From Planctomycetaceae bacterium (GTDB lineage Bacteria > Planctomycetota > Planctomycetia > Pirellulales > Pirellulaceae): a DNA stretch of 64,000 nt. The number at the start of each line of letters is the position of its first letter. The stretch's first letter is position 1. The DNA lies in NCBI GenBank assembly GCA_012729315.1, contig JAAYDI010000011.1:1-64000 (forward strand), read 5' to 3'. A program made the position numbers and the translations under genes. Under the pieces are notes generated by a model, which worked only from the letters and a program-made list of their open reading frames with translations, searched no databases and was not told the origin of the DNA. This document shows, piece by piece, positions 17,606 through 26,197 of this stretch.

Positions 17606-18937
17606 CTACGCGGCAAAGTGACGCGCCACCTTCCGGATCGCCGCCCCCACTTCCAGGATGTACTCCTCCGTCATGTGCTCATCAATCAGCACCCGCATGC
17701 TTGTCTCCAGGATGGCCTCGGCCTCCGGACACTTGTGCGTCGAGAAATCCATCTCGGTCAGCCCCATTTCCTTGACCGGCCAGCGCCCGGCGAAAAAGCC
17801 GTGCTGTTGGAACACGGGCTCCCCATAGAGAGGAACCTTGATGTACCCGCCCGACACCGGCGCCCCTTCGGCCTGCAGCGCCTTGACGAAGGGGGAGCGA
17901 CCGCAGGTAAAGGCTTCCGGACGCATGCGGAACATGTAGAACCAGTAGACGGCCCGGTCCTCCGGATGCACCTCGTGCGGGATCAGGCCGGGCAGGTCGG
18001 CGATCTGTTCTGTAAGCAGGTTTCCCAGCCGTGCGCGCTTGGCGGCGATATCTTCGAGTCGCGTGAGCTGCGCGGCTGCCACGGCCGCCTGCGGCTCGCT
18101 CATGCGGTAGTTCGTGGCAAACGCGTCGAACCCGCCCCACTTCCGCCGATCGCCCCCCTTGTCGCCGAACTTCTGCAGCAGCGGTCCGAACCGCTCATCG
18201 TTCGAACCCACGACGCCGCCATCGCCACAGGTGATATGCTTGGAGTTCTGGAGCGAGAAGCAGGCGAAGTGGCCGACGGTGCCGATCGGGCGGCCCCGAT
18301 AGCGCGCGCCCCACGCCTGGGCACAGTCCTCGATCAGAATCAGATTATGGCGATCGGCCAACGCCTTGAGGGCATCCAGGTCGCACGGGTTGCCGGTCAG
18401 GTGGACCGCGATAATCGCCTTCGTGCGGGGGGTGATCCGCCGTTCGACATCCGCCACATCCAGGTTACATGTCCCGGCGCCCAGATCGGCAAAGACCGGC
18501 ACCGCCTGTTGATACAGCACGCCAATCACGGAGCCGATGTCGGTGACGGGGGACGTGATCACCTCGTCCCCCAGACCGATCCCGGCGGCTGCGACGGCAA
18601 TGTGCAGGGCGGCGGTGCCCGACGAACAGGTCTGCACGTGCTCCACCGGACAGAAGCCCTGGAAGCGCTCCGTCAGCAGTGCGGTCTGCTGCCCCTGCCA
18701 GTAGAACAGCGAGTTCTGCTGGAGCATCTCCTCGAGCTGCCGTAGCTCCACATCGCCCCAGCGCGTGCCCGATCCGGCAGACGCCTTGACCGCTTTCTCG
18801 CCCCCATCCACTGCCAACTTGGAATCCTGGTGCGCCACCGCCGCGCTGACTCCGCGGTGCGCCGCTCCAGCCAACAACAAACCCGAGGTCCCCGCCACGA
18901 ACTGGCGACGCGAAACGGAGTGCGGCATGTTCATCAT
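17606..18937 (-). CDS. Tat-exported DegT/DnrJ/EryC1-family PLP protein
   Basis: A 443-residue protein with an N-terminal twin-arginine signal (SVSRRQFVAGTSGLLLAGAA, Arg10-Arg11) in front of a complete DegT/DnrJ/EryC1 fold. The expected PLP residues are present: Asp204 in LIEDCAQAWGA and Lys233 in SLQNSKHITCGDGG. Family members are normally cytosolic sugar aminotransferases or dehydratases. A PLP enzyme folded in the cytoplasm and exported by Tat is unusual. The start at 18937 (or 18934) follows AAAGGAG. It starts 45 bp after the end of the propeller gene on the same strand. Substrate is unknown; a keto-sugar is the family norm. Confidence 0.87.
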   Translation of the reverse strand: MMNMPHSVSRRQFVAGTSGLLLAGAAHRGVSAAVAHQDSKLAVDGGEKAVKASAGSGTRWGDVELRQLEEMLQQNSLFYWQGQQTALLTERFQGFCPVEHVQTCSSGTAALHIAVAAAGIGLGDEVITSPVTDIGSVIGVLYQQAVPVFADLGAGTCNLDVADVERRITPRTKAIIAVHLTGNPCDLDALKALADRHNLILIEDCAQAWGARYRGRPIGTVGHFACFSLQNSKHITCGDGGVVGSNDERFGPLLQKFGDKGGDRRKWGGFDAFATNYRMSEPQAAVAAAQLTRLEDIAAKRARLGNLLTEQIADLPGLIPHEVHPEDRAVYWFYMFRMRPEAFTCGRSPFVKALQAEGAPVSGGYIKVPLYGEPVFQQHGFFAGRWPVKEMGLTEMDFSTHKCPEAEAILETSMRVLIDEHMTEEYILEVGAAIRKVARHFAA

Positions 18938-18981
18938 TGAGCTCCTTTGTGTGAACTGAGTCGTGATGTTTGAGTGGTCAT

Positions 18982-20577
18982 TCAAGTTCCTGCCGGATCC
19001 GGCTCGTACGGAACGAACTGGAAACTGTACAGATCGGCGTCGCGCAGTACGAAGCGCAGCCGGACGGTCTGGCCCGCGAGCGAACGTACGTCACCGCCTG
19101 GCGCCGTCCAGCGGACCACCTTGTCCAGCCGATCGCCGAAGATCGGCGGGCAGTCGTCGAGCGCGTAGCCGGGGACCGGCCGGCCGTCAACGTCCTGGAT
19201 TTCCACCTGGACGCTCCCCGCGCCCGAAGTGGCGAAGTTGAGCGACAGGTTGCCGCCGGCGAAGCGGATCGGCTTGGTGACGAGTTCGCCGCCCGCCAGG
19301 GAGGCGGACGCGGACACGAAGCCGTCGACGCGGATGGTCAAGCGACGGATGCTGGTACTGGTCCCCTCCCAGTAGCCTTCCGTAGCATATAAGGAGATTT
19401 CGCGCGGCGCGTCTTCGAGTACCGACGGTGTTTCCACCATGCCCCAGAAGATGAAGTTGTCGCCGTACACCCAGCTGTGTCGCGCGCGCGGTCCGGGACG
19501 CAAGAAGGCCTCATTCCACCGTTTGAACAGCTGCCCGTCGCGGCTGGTCATGAACAGTCCGTCGGTGATCGCGGCGCCGTAGCGCGGGTGGCCCGCAGCG
19601 CGTGCCATCCGCTCCTCCCGACCAGGCAGATCGAGCAGCGGCTCAGACCAGCTGCGTTCGGTATAGCGCATGGGGAACCCCATCAGAATATGGGGGGCCC
19701 GGTAGTAGGGCTGGATCTGATTCGTATACAGGTGCTCCTCGGGCGAGCTGACGTAGGTCAGATCGACCGGGTCGGACCACTGCAGCAGGTCAGGGGAGGT
19801 GGCCGTGCGAATCGCACGGAACCCGCCCGGACTCCAGGTGGTCCCCTCGGTGATCCCCTCGGTGAAGATCCGCCAGTAGGCGCGGTACGCGCCGAGTGCC
19901 GGGTCCCAGAAGGCCAGGTTCTGTGAATCGAATGCCCCCTGCGTGATCACCGGCTCTGTGCTGAGCGGCGAGAAATGAATCCCGTCAGCCGACTTCAGGA
20001 TGTATAAGCCAAACGGTTTGGAGCCGACCACGACGATCTTGTATTTCGCGTCGGGGGGGCAGGCGGGATTGGAGTCCAGGAAGGCAGCGGTATGCGCCGG
20101 ATCCCCTCCGAACTCGGCCAGCGACTCGGGCATCAGGATGATATTGTTCGCGGTGGAGCCGCCAAACTCGCAGATGCCCAGCTCGGGGCGGCGCCAGTGA
20201 ATCCCGTCGTCGCTTTCGGCATAGCAGAACGTCCACGGATGCTCGTCCATCGCCTGCGTCGCCGCCCCGCCGGTGCGGTACTGGCCACCGTGGTAGTACA
20301 TGCGATACAAGTTCCCCTCCTGGAACACCGACTGGTAGGCGGCGGCGTTGCCTTCCCACGGCGCGTCGGTCTCGAACACAATCTCGCGCGGCATAGGATG
20401 ATGGAGTTGCAGACGGACCTCACCCCGCATCGCCTCGATGAGGAAGTCGTCGACCATCAGTTCGCGTCGCGCGCCGATGTCGATCGGCTCCGCGGCCGCG
20501 GCCGGCGCACAGAGCCCGGCCCACAGCACTACAGTCAGCGCCATAAGCACCACGGTCCAGCGAATCCAGCAACTCAT
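18982..20577 (-). CDS. Secreted GH43/GH32-like five-bladed propeller protein with C-terminal beta domain
   Basis: A 531-residue exported protein. The ATG at 20577 has AGGAGG 6 nt upstream and is followed by a signal peptide ending near APAAAAEP. The body has propeller-type strands with W/Y/D-rich motifs (GIHWRRPELG, FWDPALGAYRAYWR, TSPDLLQWSDP), as in GH32/43/68-like proteins. Residues from about 415 on look like a beta-sandwich appendix. I cannot identify catalytic acids with certainty, so it may be a glycosidase or a binding protein. It is the upstream gene of the DegT-fold, oxidoreductase and RidA series. Confidence 0.7.
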   Translation of the reverse strand: MSCWIRWTVVLMALTVVLWAGLCAPAAAAEPIDIGARRELMVDDFLIEAMRGEVRLQLHHPMPREIVFETDAPWEGNAAAYQSVFQEGNLYRMYYHGGQYRTGGAATQAMDEHPWTFCYAESDDGIHWRRPELGICEFGGSTANNIILMPESLAEFGGDPAHTAAFLDSNPACPPDAKYKIVVVGSKPFGLYILKSADGIHFSPLSTEPVITQGAFDSQNLAFWDPALGAYRAYWRIFTEGITEGTTWSPGGFRAIRTATSPDLLQWSDPVDLTYVSSPEEHLYTNQIQPYYRAPHILMGFPMRYTERSWSEPLLDLPGREERMARAAGHPRYGAAITDGLFMTSRDGQLFKRWNEAFLRPGPRARHSWVYGDNFIFWGMVETPSVLEDAPREISLYATEGYWEGTSTSIRRLTIRVDGFVSASASLAGGELVTKPIRFAGGNLSLNFATSGAGSVQVEIQDVDGRPVPGYALDDCPPIFGDRLDKVVRWTAPGGDVRSLAGQTVRLRFVLRDADLYSFQFVPYEPDPAGT

Positions 20578-20773
20578 TGGCAACCTCCTGGCACAGCTCC
20601 GGTGAGGCCACCGGGCCGGCCGAGAAACTAGCTGTCGCGCGCGCGTCACCTCTCGCTCCCACACAGCCGCGCGCCTGACACTCATCTGTCGAGCCATCGC
20701 TGGTGGGTTTCCACCCCCACGCGACCGGTGGTCCAGCGTGGAATCCGCGCGGAACGGCGACCTGCGGAAAACA

Positions 20774-21100
20774 CTACTTGACGCGGCGATCCAACACACC
20801 CTGCATGATAGCCTTCCAGGTGCTGTTGAGGCGCAGCGTCACTTCGTCGACTTCGCTCTCGTCGTTCGGTTTAAAGTCGATTTCAAAACCGGCCTTCACC
20901 AGCGTATCGTTCGCCCCCTGGGCAGCCTGGCACGAACTCCAGAACCGGGAGCTGTGCAGCACGGAGGGGGATTTGTCTGTCCCGATTTCTTCCGTAATCG
21001 TGTCGACGGATTTCGTCACCTGGGGGATCAACCCGGTCATCATTTCCTGACGTAAACGCTCGGCCCACTCTCTCCACCGCGTCTTGTCTCGCACTGACAT
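20774..21100 (-). CDS. Small hypothetical cytosolic protein
   Basis: A 108-residue protein starting MSVRDKTRWREWAERLRQEM, with AAGGAG 6 nt upstream of the ATG at 21100. It is charged, has no signal peptide or membrane segment, and looks mainly helical at the N-terminus with a mixed C-terminal half. I recognise no family. The good ribosome-binding site and non-repetitive composition argue for a real gene. It is divergent from the aminotransferase relic. Confidence 0.6.
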   Translation of the reverse strand: MSVRDKTRWREWAERLRQEMMTGLIPQVTKSVDTITEEIGTDKSPSVLHSSRFWSSCQAAQGANDTLVKAGFEIDFKPNDESEVDEVTLRLNSTWKAIMQGVLDRRVK

Positions 21101-21239
21101 ATCGTTCTCCTTAGTCGCGCACTGCGCCCCTTCATCGTACCGCGTCGGCGGCCGGGATTCCATCACAGATATGCCTCGCGGCCCCCCACGGGTGCAGGAA
21201 CAGGCTCATTTGGGCCGCAGTGTCCATGGCGGGTCGGCC

Positions 21240-21562
21240 GTGTGTGGCTGTGAACCGCATGGGCGAATATCTCCCGGCAGGGCTCTTGCGACTGCGGCGG
21301 GAGTTTCCTGAAATGGGTGATATTCGCCAGGTGGGATTGCACATCGGCGTCGAGTTTGTCAGGGATCCCGCGGGGAAGGAACCGCTGGACGAAGAGACCA
21401 GGCGGATCCGCGACGAGGGGGGTCCGGCGTGGCGTGATCTTCGGGCTGGCCGGTGTCCGCCGCAATTTGCTGGAGATCAGGCCCTCGTTGATCATCGATC
21501 ACGCAGCCTGCGATGAAGTATTGCGGCTGCTGGGTGACGCGATGCAGGCAGTACTCCGATAG
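21240..21562 (+). pseudogene. Class III aminotransferase C-terminal remnant with frameshift
   Basis: Frame 1 reads MGEYLPAGLLRLRREFPEMG and VGLHIGVEFVRDPAGKEPLD up to 21420. The protein then continues in frame 2 from 21425 with RRGVIFGLAGVRRN and ends ACDEVLRLLGDAMQAVLR, stop 21560-21562. This is the C-terminal domain of a class III (PLP) aminotransferase, interrupted by a one-base gain at a run of six G. The N-terminal two thirds, including the PLP lysine, are missing, so a sequencing error alone does not explain it. The SDR gene begins 10 bp later, suggesting a former aminotransferase-SDR operon. Confidence 0.75.
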
Positions 21563-21571
21563 TGGTGCACT

Positions 21572-22354
21572 ATGTTGACAATGGATTTGGCGGGGATGGT
21601 AGCTTTGATCGTGGGGGGCTCGCGCGGCATCGGAGCCGGCATCGTCGACGCTTTCGCGCGCGCCGGTGCGACGACGCTGTTCACGCACACCGGGCAGCCC
21701 CATTATGCCGAGCAGGTGCAGAAGATGCTGGACCAGCTTCGCGCCGATGGCTGCCAGGTCGAAGCGGCCGTCGCCGACGCGTGCGAGCCGGAGACGACCA
21801 AGGCGGTGGTGGAGCAGGCCACGCGTGATTTCGGGCGGCTCGATGTGCTGGTGGCCAACGTAGGTCAGAACCTGGTGCGTCCTGCCGAGGCGACTTCCAC
21901 GCAGTCCTGGCAGCAGATGATCGACGTCAATCTGTCGTCCGCGTTCTACGCCGTCCGGGCGGTCCTGCCGACCATGCTGCACGCCGGCGGCGGCCGGATC
22001 CTGTTCGTCGGCTCGTCGACCGTGTACGACGGAGGTGGTGGCGCCATCGACTATGCGGCGGCCAAGGCCGGGCTGGTCGGCATGATGCGGTACCTGGCCC
22101 GCAACTACGCCCGCCACGGCATTCGCACGAACGTGATCCACCCGGCCGTGATTGAAACCGATCTGCTGCGGGAACGCTATGCGGACGCCGCCAAGAAACA
22201 GCTGCTGATCGATCAGGTGCCGATCGGGCGGCTGGGGCAACCGGCCGACGTTGCGGGACTGGCGGTGTTCCTGGCCAGCTCCTGGGGCGGTTTCATCTGC
22301 GGGCAGGAGATCCTCGTCGACGGGGGCAGGACGTTCTATCGCAGCGGGCCATAA
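21572..22354 (+). CDS. Short-chain dehydrogenase/reductase (SDR)
   Basis: A 260-residue classical SDR of normal length, an NAD(P)-dependent oxidoreductase. The cofactor motif GGSRGIG is at 15-21 and the NxG-type motif VANVGQN near 94-100. The catalytic Ser148/149, Tyr161 and Lys165 (SSTVYDGGGGAIDYAAAK) are present, and the C-terminal substrate region reads GRLGQPADVAGLAVFLAS. Cytosolic. The start is uncertain between ATG 21572 and ATG 21581 because no strong ribosome-binding site is seen. It follows the aminotransferase relic and precedes an exported amidohydrolase by 37 bp. Substrate unknown. Confidence 0.9.
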   Translation: MLTMDLAGMVALIVGGSRGIGAGIVDAFARAGATTLFTHTGQPHYAEQVQKMLDQLRADGCQVEAAVADACEPETTKAVVEQATRDFGRLDVLVANVGQNLVRPAEATSTQSWQQMIDVNLSSAFYAVRAVLPTMLHAGGGRILFVGSSTVYDGGGGAIDYAAAKAGLVGMMRYLARNYARHGIRTNVIHPAVIETDLLRERYADAAKKQLLIDQVPIGRLGQPADVAGLAVFLASSWGGFICGQEILVDGGRTFYRSGP

Positions 22355-22391
22355 CCATGAAGAAGGCAGTAGTTTTGTGGAGGGTCGAGCT

Positions 22392-23807
22392 ATGCGTCCA
22401 GGGTACCGCACGTCGAGACGAACCGCGTTGCAGGCGGTCGGGGCAGCTGGGGTAGCCGCGTTCTGGGGCGGCGCAGCGTTTGGTGGCGCCAGCCTGACAG
22501 CCGAGGAGCCGCCGCCTCAACCGAGCGAGTTGCGGCGGGAGATCTATGCGAAAGTATGGAGCACACCGCTGATCGACACGCACGAACATCTGTGCGACGA
22601 ACACGAACGCTTGCCTCCGGACGGTGCCTTCCGGAACCAGGATGACTGGACCCTGGTGCTCTCCGGATATCTGGGCTATGATCTGCTGACGGCCGGGATG
22701 CCGCGTGACGCCCACCAGACGTTCTACTCGCAAGGGCCGACGCCACTCGAGAAGTGGAAGGCGCTGGAGCCCTACTGGCCCGCCGTCAAACATACCGGCT
22801 ACGGGCAGGCAGCGCGCATTTCCCTGCGGCAACTCTACGGCGTGCATGACCTGAATGCAGATACCGTGGCCCAGGTACAGGCGGGCTACGAGCAGGTCCG
22901 GCAACCTGGATTCTATCACCGCGTGCTGCGCGACCTGAGCGGGATCGAGTCGTGCCAGGTCAACTCGCTGCGATCAGGGTTTCACGAGTCGAAGATGCCT
23001 CAGCTCCTGATGCAGGACATCAGCATCGTGGGGATGTACGCAGGCCCGAACCTGGAAGGTTTTGGAAAACCGACTGGCATCACCGCCACTGAACTGGCCG
23101 ACTGGCACCGCGTGATCGACTGGTGGTTCGACAAGTACGGCGCCCAGGCCGTGGCGGTCAAGTCCCAGGACGCCTATCGCCGGGACATCGACTACCAGCC
23201 AACGCCGGCCGAGCAGGTGGCCGAGACGTTCAAGAAGCGGGCCCGGCAGGAGCCGGTGGACCCGGCGCAGCAGAAGGCGCTGGAGGATCATCTCTTCTGG
23301 TATGCCGTCGAGAAGGCCACCGCACACCAGCTCCCCGTGAAACTGCACACCGGTTACTATGCGGGGAACAACAACATGCCACTGTCCCGGCTGATCCACA
23401 ACGCCGGCTCAGCCTGCGCGTTGTGCCGCCACGCACCCAACACGCCATTCGTGTTCATGCACATCTGCTATCCATACTACGAAGAGCTGATCGCGGTCGC
23501 CAAGCACTGGACCAATGCATTTGTCGACATGTGCTGGTCGTGGATCATCAACCCGGTGGCGGCGAAGGACTTTCTCAAGAAATACCTGGTCACGGCGCCG
23601 GCCAATAAGCTGCTCACATTCGGCGGCGACTATGTGTATGTGGAACAGGTCCTCGGACACGCCGTCATCGCCCGGCAAGGCATCGCTCTGGCGTTATGCG
23701 AGCTGGTAGAAGAGGGCTGGCTGGGCCGGGACGACGCCCTGGAACTGGTCGATCCGATCATGCACGGCAACGCCCGCCGCATCTTCCGCCTGGAAAATAA
23801 CGAATGA
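22392..23807 (+). CDS. Tat-exported amidohydrolase-family protein
   Basis: A 471-residue protein with a twin-arginine leader (RTSRRTALQAVGAAGVAAFWG). The amidohydrolase signature STPLIDTHEHLCDEH supplies the metal-binding HxH. Later landmarks are PVKLHTGYYAGN, FVFMHICYPYYEE and LTFGGDYVYVEQVLGH, consistent with a TIM-barrel metallohydrolase of the amidohydrolase 2 or uronate isomerase type. GGAGG lies 9 nt before the ATG at 22392. The stop codon falls at the edge of the 33-bp repeat tract. It faces the symporter operon and may process a solute before uptake; that is inference. Confidence 0.82.
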   Translation: MRPGYRTSRRTALQAVGAAGVAAFWGGAAFGGASLTAEEPPPQPSELRREIYAKVWSTPLIDTHEHLCDEHERLPPDGAFRNQDDWTLVLSGYLGYDLLTAGMPRDAHQTFYSQGPTPLEKWKALEPYWPAVKHTGYGQAARISLRQLYGVHDLNADTVAQVQAGYEQVRQPGFYHRVLRDLSGIESCQVNSLRSGFHESKMPQLLMQDISIVGMYAGPNLEGFGKPTGITATELADWHRVIDWWFDKYGAQAVAVKSQDAYRRDIDYQPTPAEQVAETFKKRARQEPVDPAQQKALEDHLFWYAVEKATAHQLPVKLHTGYYAGNNNMPLSRLIHNAGSACALCRHAPNTPFVFMHICYPYYEELIAVAKHWTNAFVDMCWSWIINPVAAKDFLKKYLVTAPANKLLTFGGDYVYVEQVLGHAVIARQGIALALCELVEEGWLGRDDALELVDPIMHGNARRIFRLENNE

Positions 23808-23819
23808 CGAAACACGCAA

Positions 23820-24023
23820 GGAATGACGGATGACGAAATACCCAAGCACGAGGGAATGACGGATGACGAAATACCCAAGGACGGAAGGAAGGACGAAGCC
23901 CCAATGACGATAACGCCCATGTAGAGACCTCTTTCGTCATTCAGGCTCAGTCATTCCCTCGTGCTTGGGTATTTCGTCATCCGTCATTCCCTCGTGCTTG
24001 GGTATTTCGTCATTCGTCATTCC
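23820..24023. repeat. Long inverted repeat built of a 33-bp unit
   Basis: Bases 23820-23879 and 23964-24023 are inverted 60-bp copies that differ at about one position, separated by 84 bp. Each arm holds nearly two copies of a 33-bp unit beginning GGAATGACGGATGACGAAAT. The transcript of either strand could form a very long stem, which may end transcription from both convergent genes. The right arm is translated into the C-terminus of the small membrane protein. Confidence 0.85.
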
Positions 24024-24209
24024 CTCCGTGCTGTCTCCATTATGGGTTGCCAGATTGCGCAGCATCTGCTTGATATCCATAGCGCCGCGGATGGCGACAA
24101 AGACTGTGATCAACGAATACCATATCAGGACCGCCAGCGTGAGCAGGGCCCAGAACGGATGGTTGGAGATCATCTCCCGCACTTGGCCGGGCAGATTCAC
24201 CAGATTCAT
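23937..24209 (-). CDS. Small membrane protein coupled to a sodium:solute symporter, with repeat-derived tail
   Basis: A 90-residue protein with one clear membrane helix (about residues 19-41, PFWALLTLAVLIWYSLITVFVA) and a short basic/amphipathic segment. It then has an acidic tail made of an 11-residue repeat, EGMTNDEIPKH and EGMTDDEIPKH, ending EGMTEPE. The repeat is the 33-bp DNA unit read in frame. Its start codon overlaps the symporter stop in an ATGA, so it is translationally coupled and probably an accessory subunit. No family is recognised. Confidence 0.72.
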   Translation of the reverse strand: MNLVNLPGQVREMISNHPFWALLTLAVLIWYSLITVFVAIRGAMDIKQMLRNLATHNGDSTEGMTNDEIPKHEGMTDDEIPKHEGMTEPE

Positions 24210-25798
24210 GGCGTGCCTTCCTTCAAATCGGGCGTGTCCGGCCCTGGTGAAAACACAGTCTTGAGTAGTGACCCCACGACCATGGCCACGCCTGCCGCCA
24301 GGAATGTGCCGATGTTCACGAAGTTGTCACCCACGTAATACTTGACCAGCCCCTGCGTGGCCGCGGCGCCATCTTTCAGGATCTGCGCGCCGTTCTCGTC
24401 CAGCAGGGGCACCTGGACGAACAGATTGAGCGACAGGGATAGCACCGGCAGCACAGCCCCGACGATGATCGCGGCGATAGCGCCCCAGTTGTTGGCGCGG
24501 CGCCAGTAGCAGCAGGCGATCAGGAGTGTCGCCATGCTGGCCAGATAGATCGCGCCGGTTATCTGCAGATACTCCCAGAGGTTGCCCTCCAGTTTGTACC
24601 ACAGACCCCAGAACAGGAGGAACACGCCGATCAACGCGACAATGCACCGATTCCACAGAATCCCACGTTTCTCCGACCAGCGCGTGCGGCGGAACGGGCC
24701 CAGGATGTCGTTGTAGATCACACTGCCCCAAGTCAACATGTAGGATGAATCGGTGGACATGTCGGCCGCCAGCATGGCCGCTACCAGCACTCCCATCATG
24801 CCCGCCGGCACAATCTGGGCCAGCAGGTAGGGCATGGCGAAGAGCGTACCATCCCTTTCCCCAAACTGCAGGCCGATCCCCTCCACCACCGACGGATCGA
24901 TCATGGCCAGCGCCGCGATACCCCAGATTCCCGGAATGACCCAGCGGCAGACAAAGAAGAAGGCCGTACCGGTGTACACGCGGCGGCCGGTCTTGCTGTC
25001 CTTGGCCGATAACAGCCGGGCGATGCAGGTCTGCCACGTCAGCACGGTCGCGATGTTGGTAAACAGATTCGACACTACAAAGGCCCACCCCAGATCCTGA
25101 TGAATGAACGGGTTGAAGCCGCCGGCTCCATGGTGCAACTCGACCGCCTCGACCAGGCGACTCCAGCCTATCTCTCCCAGGATCAGAAAGGTAACCACCA
25201 GCAACCCGGCGCTCATCACGATGAACTGCAGGAAGTCGGTCACCAGCACCGAGAGCATGCCGCCCACGATGGTGTACACGGCAACGCCCACCAGCAGCAC
25301 CGTCATGGCGATCTCCAGATACCCGAGGTCCATACCGCAACAGACCACCAGGAACTGGCCACCGACGCGCAGGAAGACCCCCATGTTGAGCAGCCCGCCC
25401 AGCACGATGACGACGCCGGAGAGCCATCGCACGAACTTGCCATAACGCTGCTCGAACAGTTCTGGAATCGTAATGACGCCCGAGTCGCGCAGCGGCTTGA
25501 CGCAGAACCCTGTCCAGCCGACGACGAACATGGCGGCAGCGTTGAGGATGCCGGGGATCGAGCCGGAAAACCCGCGGGTGTATCCGGCCTGCGCCGTGTA
25601 CATGCAGGTGACGATGCCAAACTCGGTCGCGGCCAGCGACGCAATCCCCAGGAAGACGTTCATCTCGCGGCCGGCCACCAGGAAATGGTCCACCCGGGAC
25701 ACGTATTTCCGCACCATGACCCCGGCCACCATCGTCGCCAACAAGTACATGCCGACGATGCTGCCGTCGAGCGTGGTGAAGGCCGCCATCAACGCCAT
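24206..25798 (-). CDS. Sodium:solute symporter (SSS family)
   Basis: A 530-residue carrier with about 13 membrane helices. SSS-family landmarks are YVSRVDHFLVAGREMN after helix 1, AATEFGIVTCMYTAQAGYTRGFSG, and MLAADMSTDSSYMLTWGSVIYND in the second half, including the T/S residues of the Na2 site. It should import an organic solute with Na+. Family members transport sugars, acids and nucleosides; the solute here is unknown. The ATG at 25798 is preferred; a GTG at 25816 is an alternative. A small membrane protein follows with a 4-bp overlap. Confidence 0.9.
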   Translation of the reverse strand: MALMAAFTTLDGSIVGMYLLATMVAGVMVRKYVSRVDHFLVAGREMNVFLGIASLAATEFGIVTCMYTAQAGYTRGFSGSIPGILNAAAMFVVGWTGFCVKPLRDSGVITIPELFEQRYGKFVRWLSGVVIVLGGLLNMGVFLRVGGQFLVVCCGMDLGYLEIAMTVLLVGVAVYTIVGGMLSVLVTDFLQFIVMSAGLLVVTFLILGEIGWSRLVEAVELHHGAGGFNPFIHQDLGWAFVVSNLFTNIATVLTWQTCIARLLSAKDSKTGRRVYTGTAFFFVCRWVIPGIWGIAALAMIDPSVVEGIGLQFGERDGTLFAMPYLLAQIVPAGMMGVLVAAMLAADMSTDSSYMLTWGSVIYNDILGPFRRTRWSEKRGILWNRCIVALIGVFLLFWGLWYKLEGNLWEYLQITGAIYLASMATLLIACCYWRRANNWGAIAAIIVGAVLPVLSLSLNLFVQVPLLDENGAQILKDGAAATQGLVKYYVGDNFVNIGTFLAAGVAMVVGSLLKTVFSPGPDTPDLKEGTP

Positions 25799-25833
25799 GA
25801 GCTCTGTCTCCCGCACAAATACACAAATAAATG

Positions 25834-26169
25834 CTACAGTCGCTTGATCTGAATGTCTTGGAATGGAAGCGGAGTTTCAATTCGTGGCAGGAGTGCGGCT
25901 GCAGACCAATCACACCCCTGGTATCGACGTTGTACTGCTTGTGCAGTTCATCGTCCAGCATGCCATGCCGTTGCCCGCCTCTGGCCGATGCACCGTGATC
26001 CAGGCGTCCGCGTCCTCGAACGTCCCGTCGCCCACCGGCGCTCGCCCGTTCCACAATCCGAGGCGTGTTTCTGCCGCGCGGCGTGGGCGGGGAGTCCCGC
26101 GCCGAGCCACGCGCTGGCCAGCAGCAGGCAGTCGCCCGCCAGGCACCGCAGTTCCATCATCCGGTCCAT
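25834..26169 (-). pseudogene. Composite relic: alpha/beta-hydrolase 5' end joined to a DUF1080 3' end
   Basis: Reading leftward, an ATG at 26169 (or 26160) gives a signal peptide-like start (CLAGDCLLLASAWLGAGLPA). In the next frame follows ETRLGLWNGRAPVGDGTFED, resembling the mature N-terminus of exported alpha/beta-hydrolases of the acetylxylan-esterase type. In another frame comes DELHKQYNVDTRGVIGLQPHS, and in yet another QDIQIKRL with TAG at 25834-25836, resembling the end of a DUF1080 domain. At least three frame changes and a missing middle show it is dead. The family names are from memory of consensus sequences and need checking. Confidence 0.55.
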
Positions 26170-26197
26170 CCCGTCTTCTTCCCCCGCTCTCCCCCGC

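Noticed and set aside
23803-24025. CRISPR array
   Set aside because: The 33-bp units are directly adjacent and then inverted; there are no unique spacers and no cas genes in the window.
24327-26054. A 575-codon ORF over the first symporter gene
   Set aside because: Same strand, other frame; Arg/Gly/His-rich composition with no domain, while the symporter frame matches the SSS family throughout. Only its front part is used in the composite relic.
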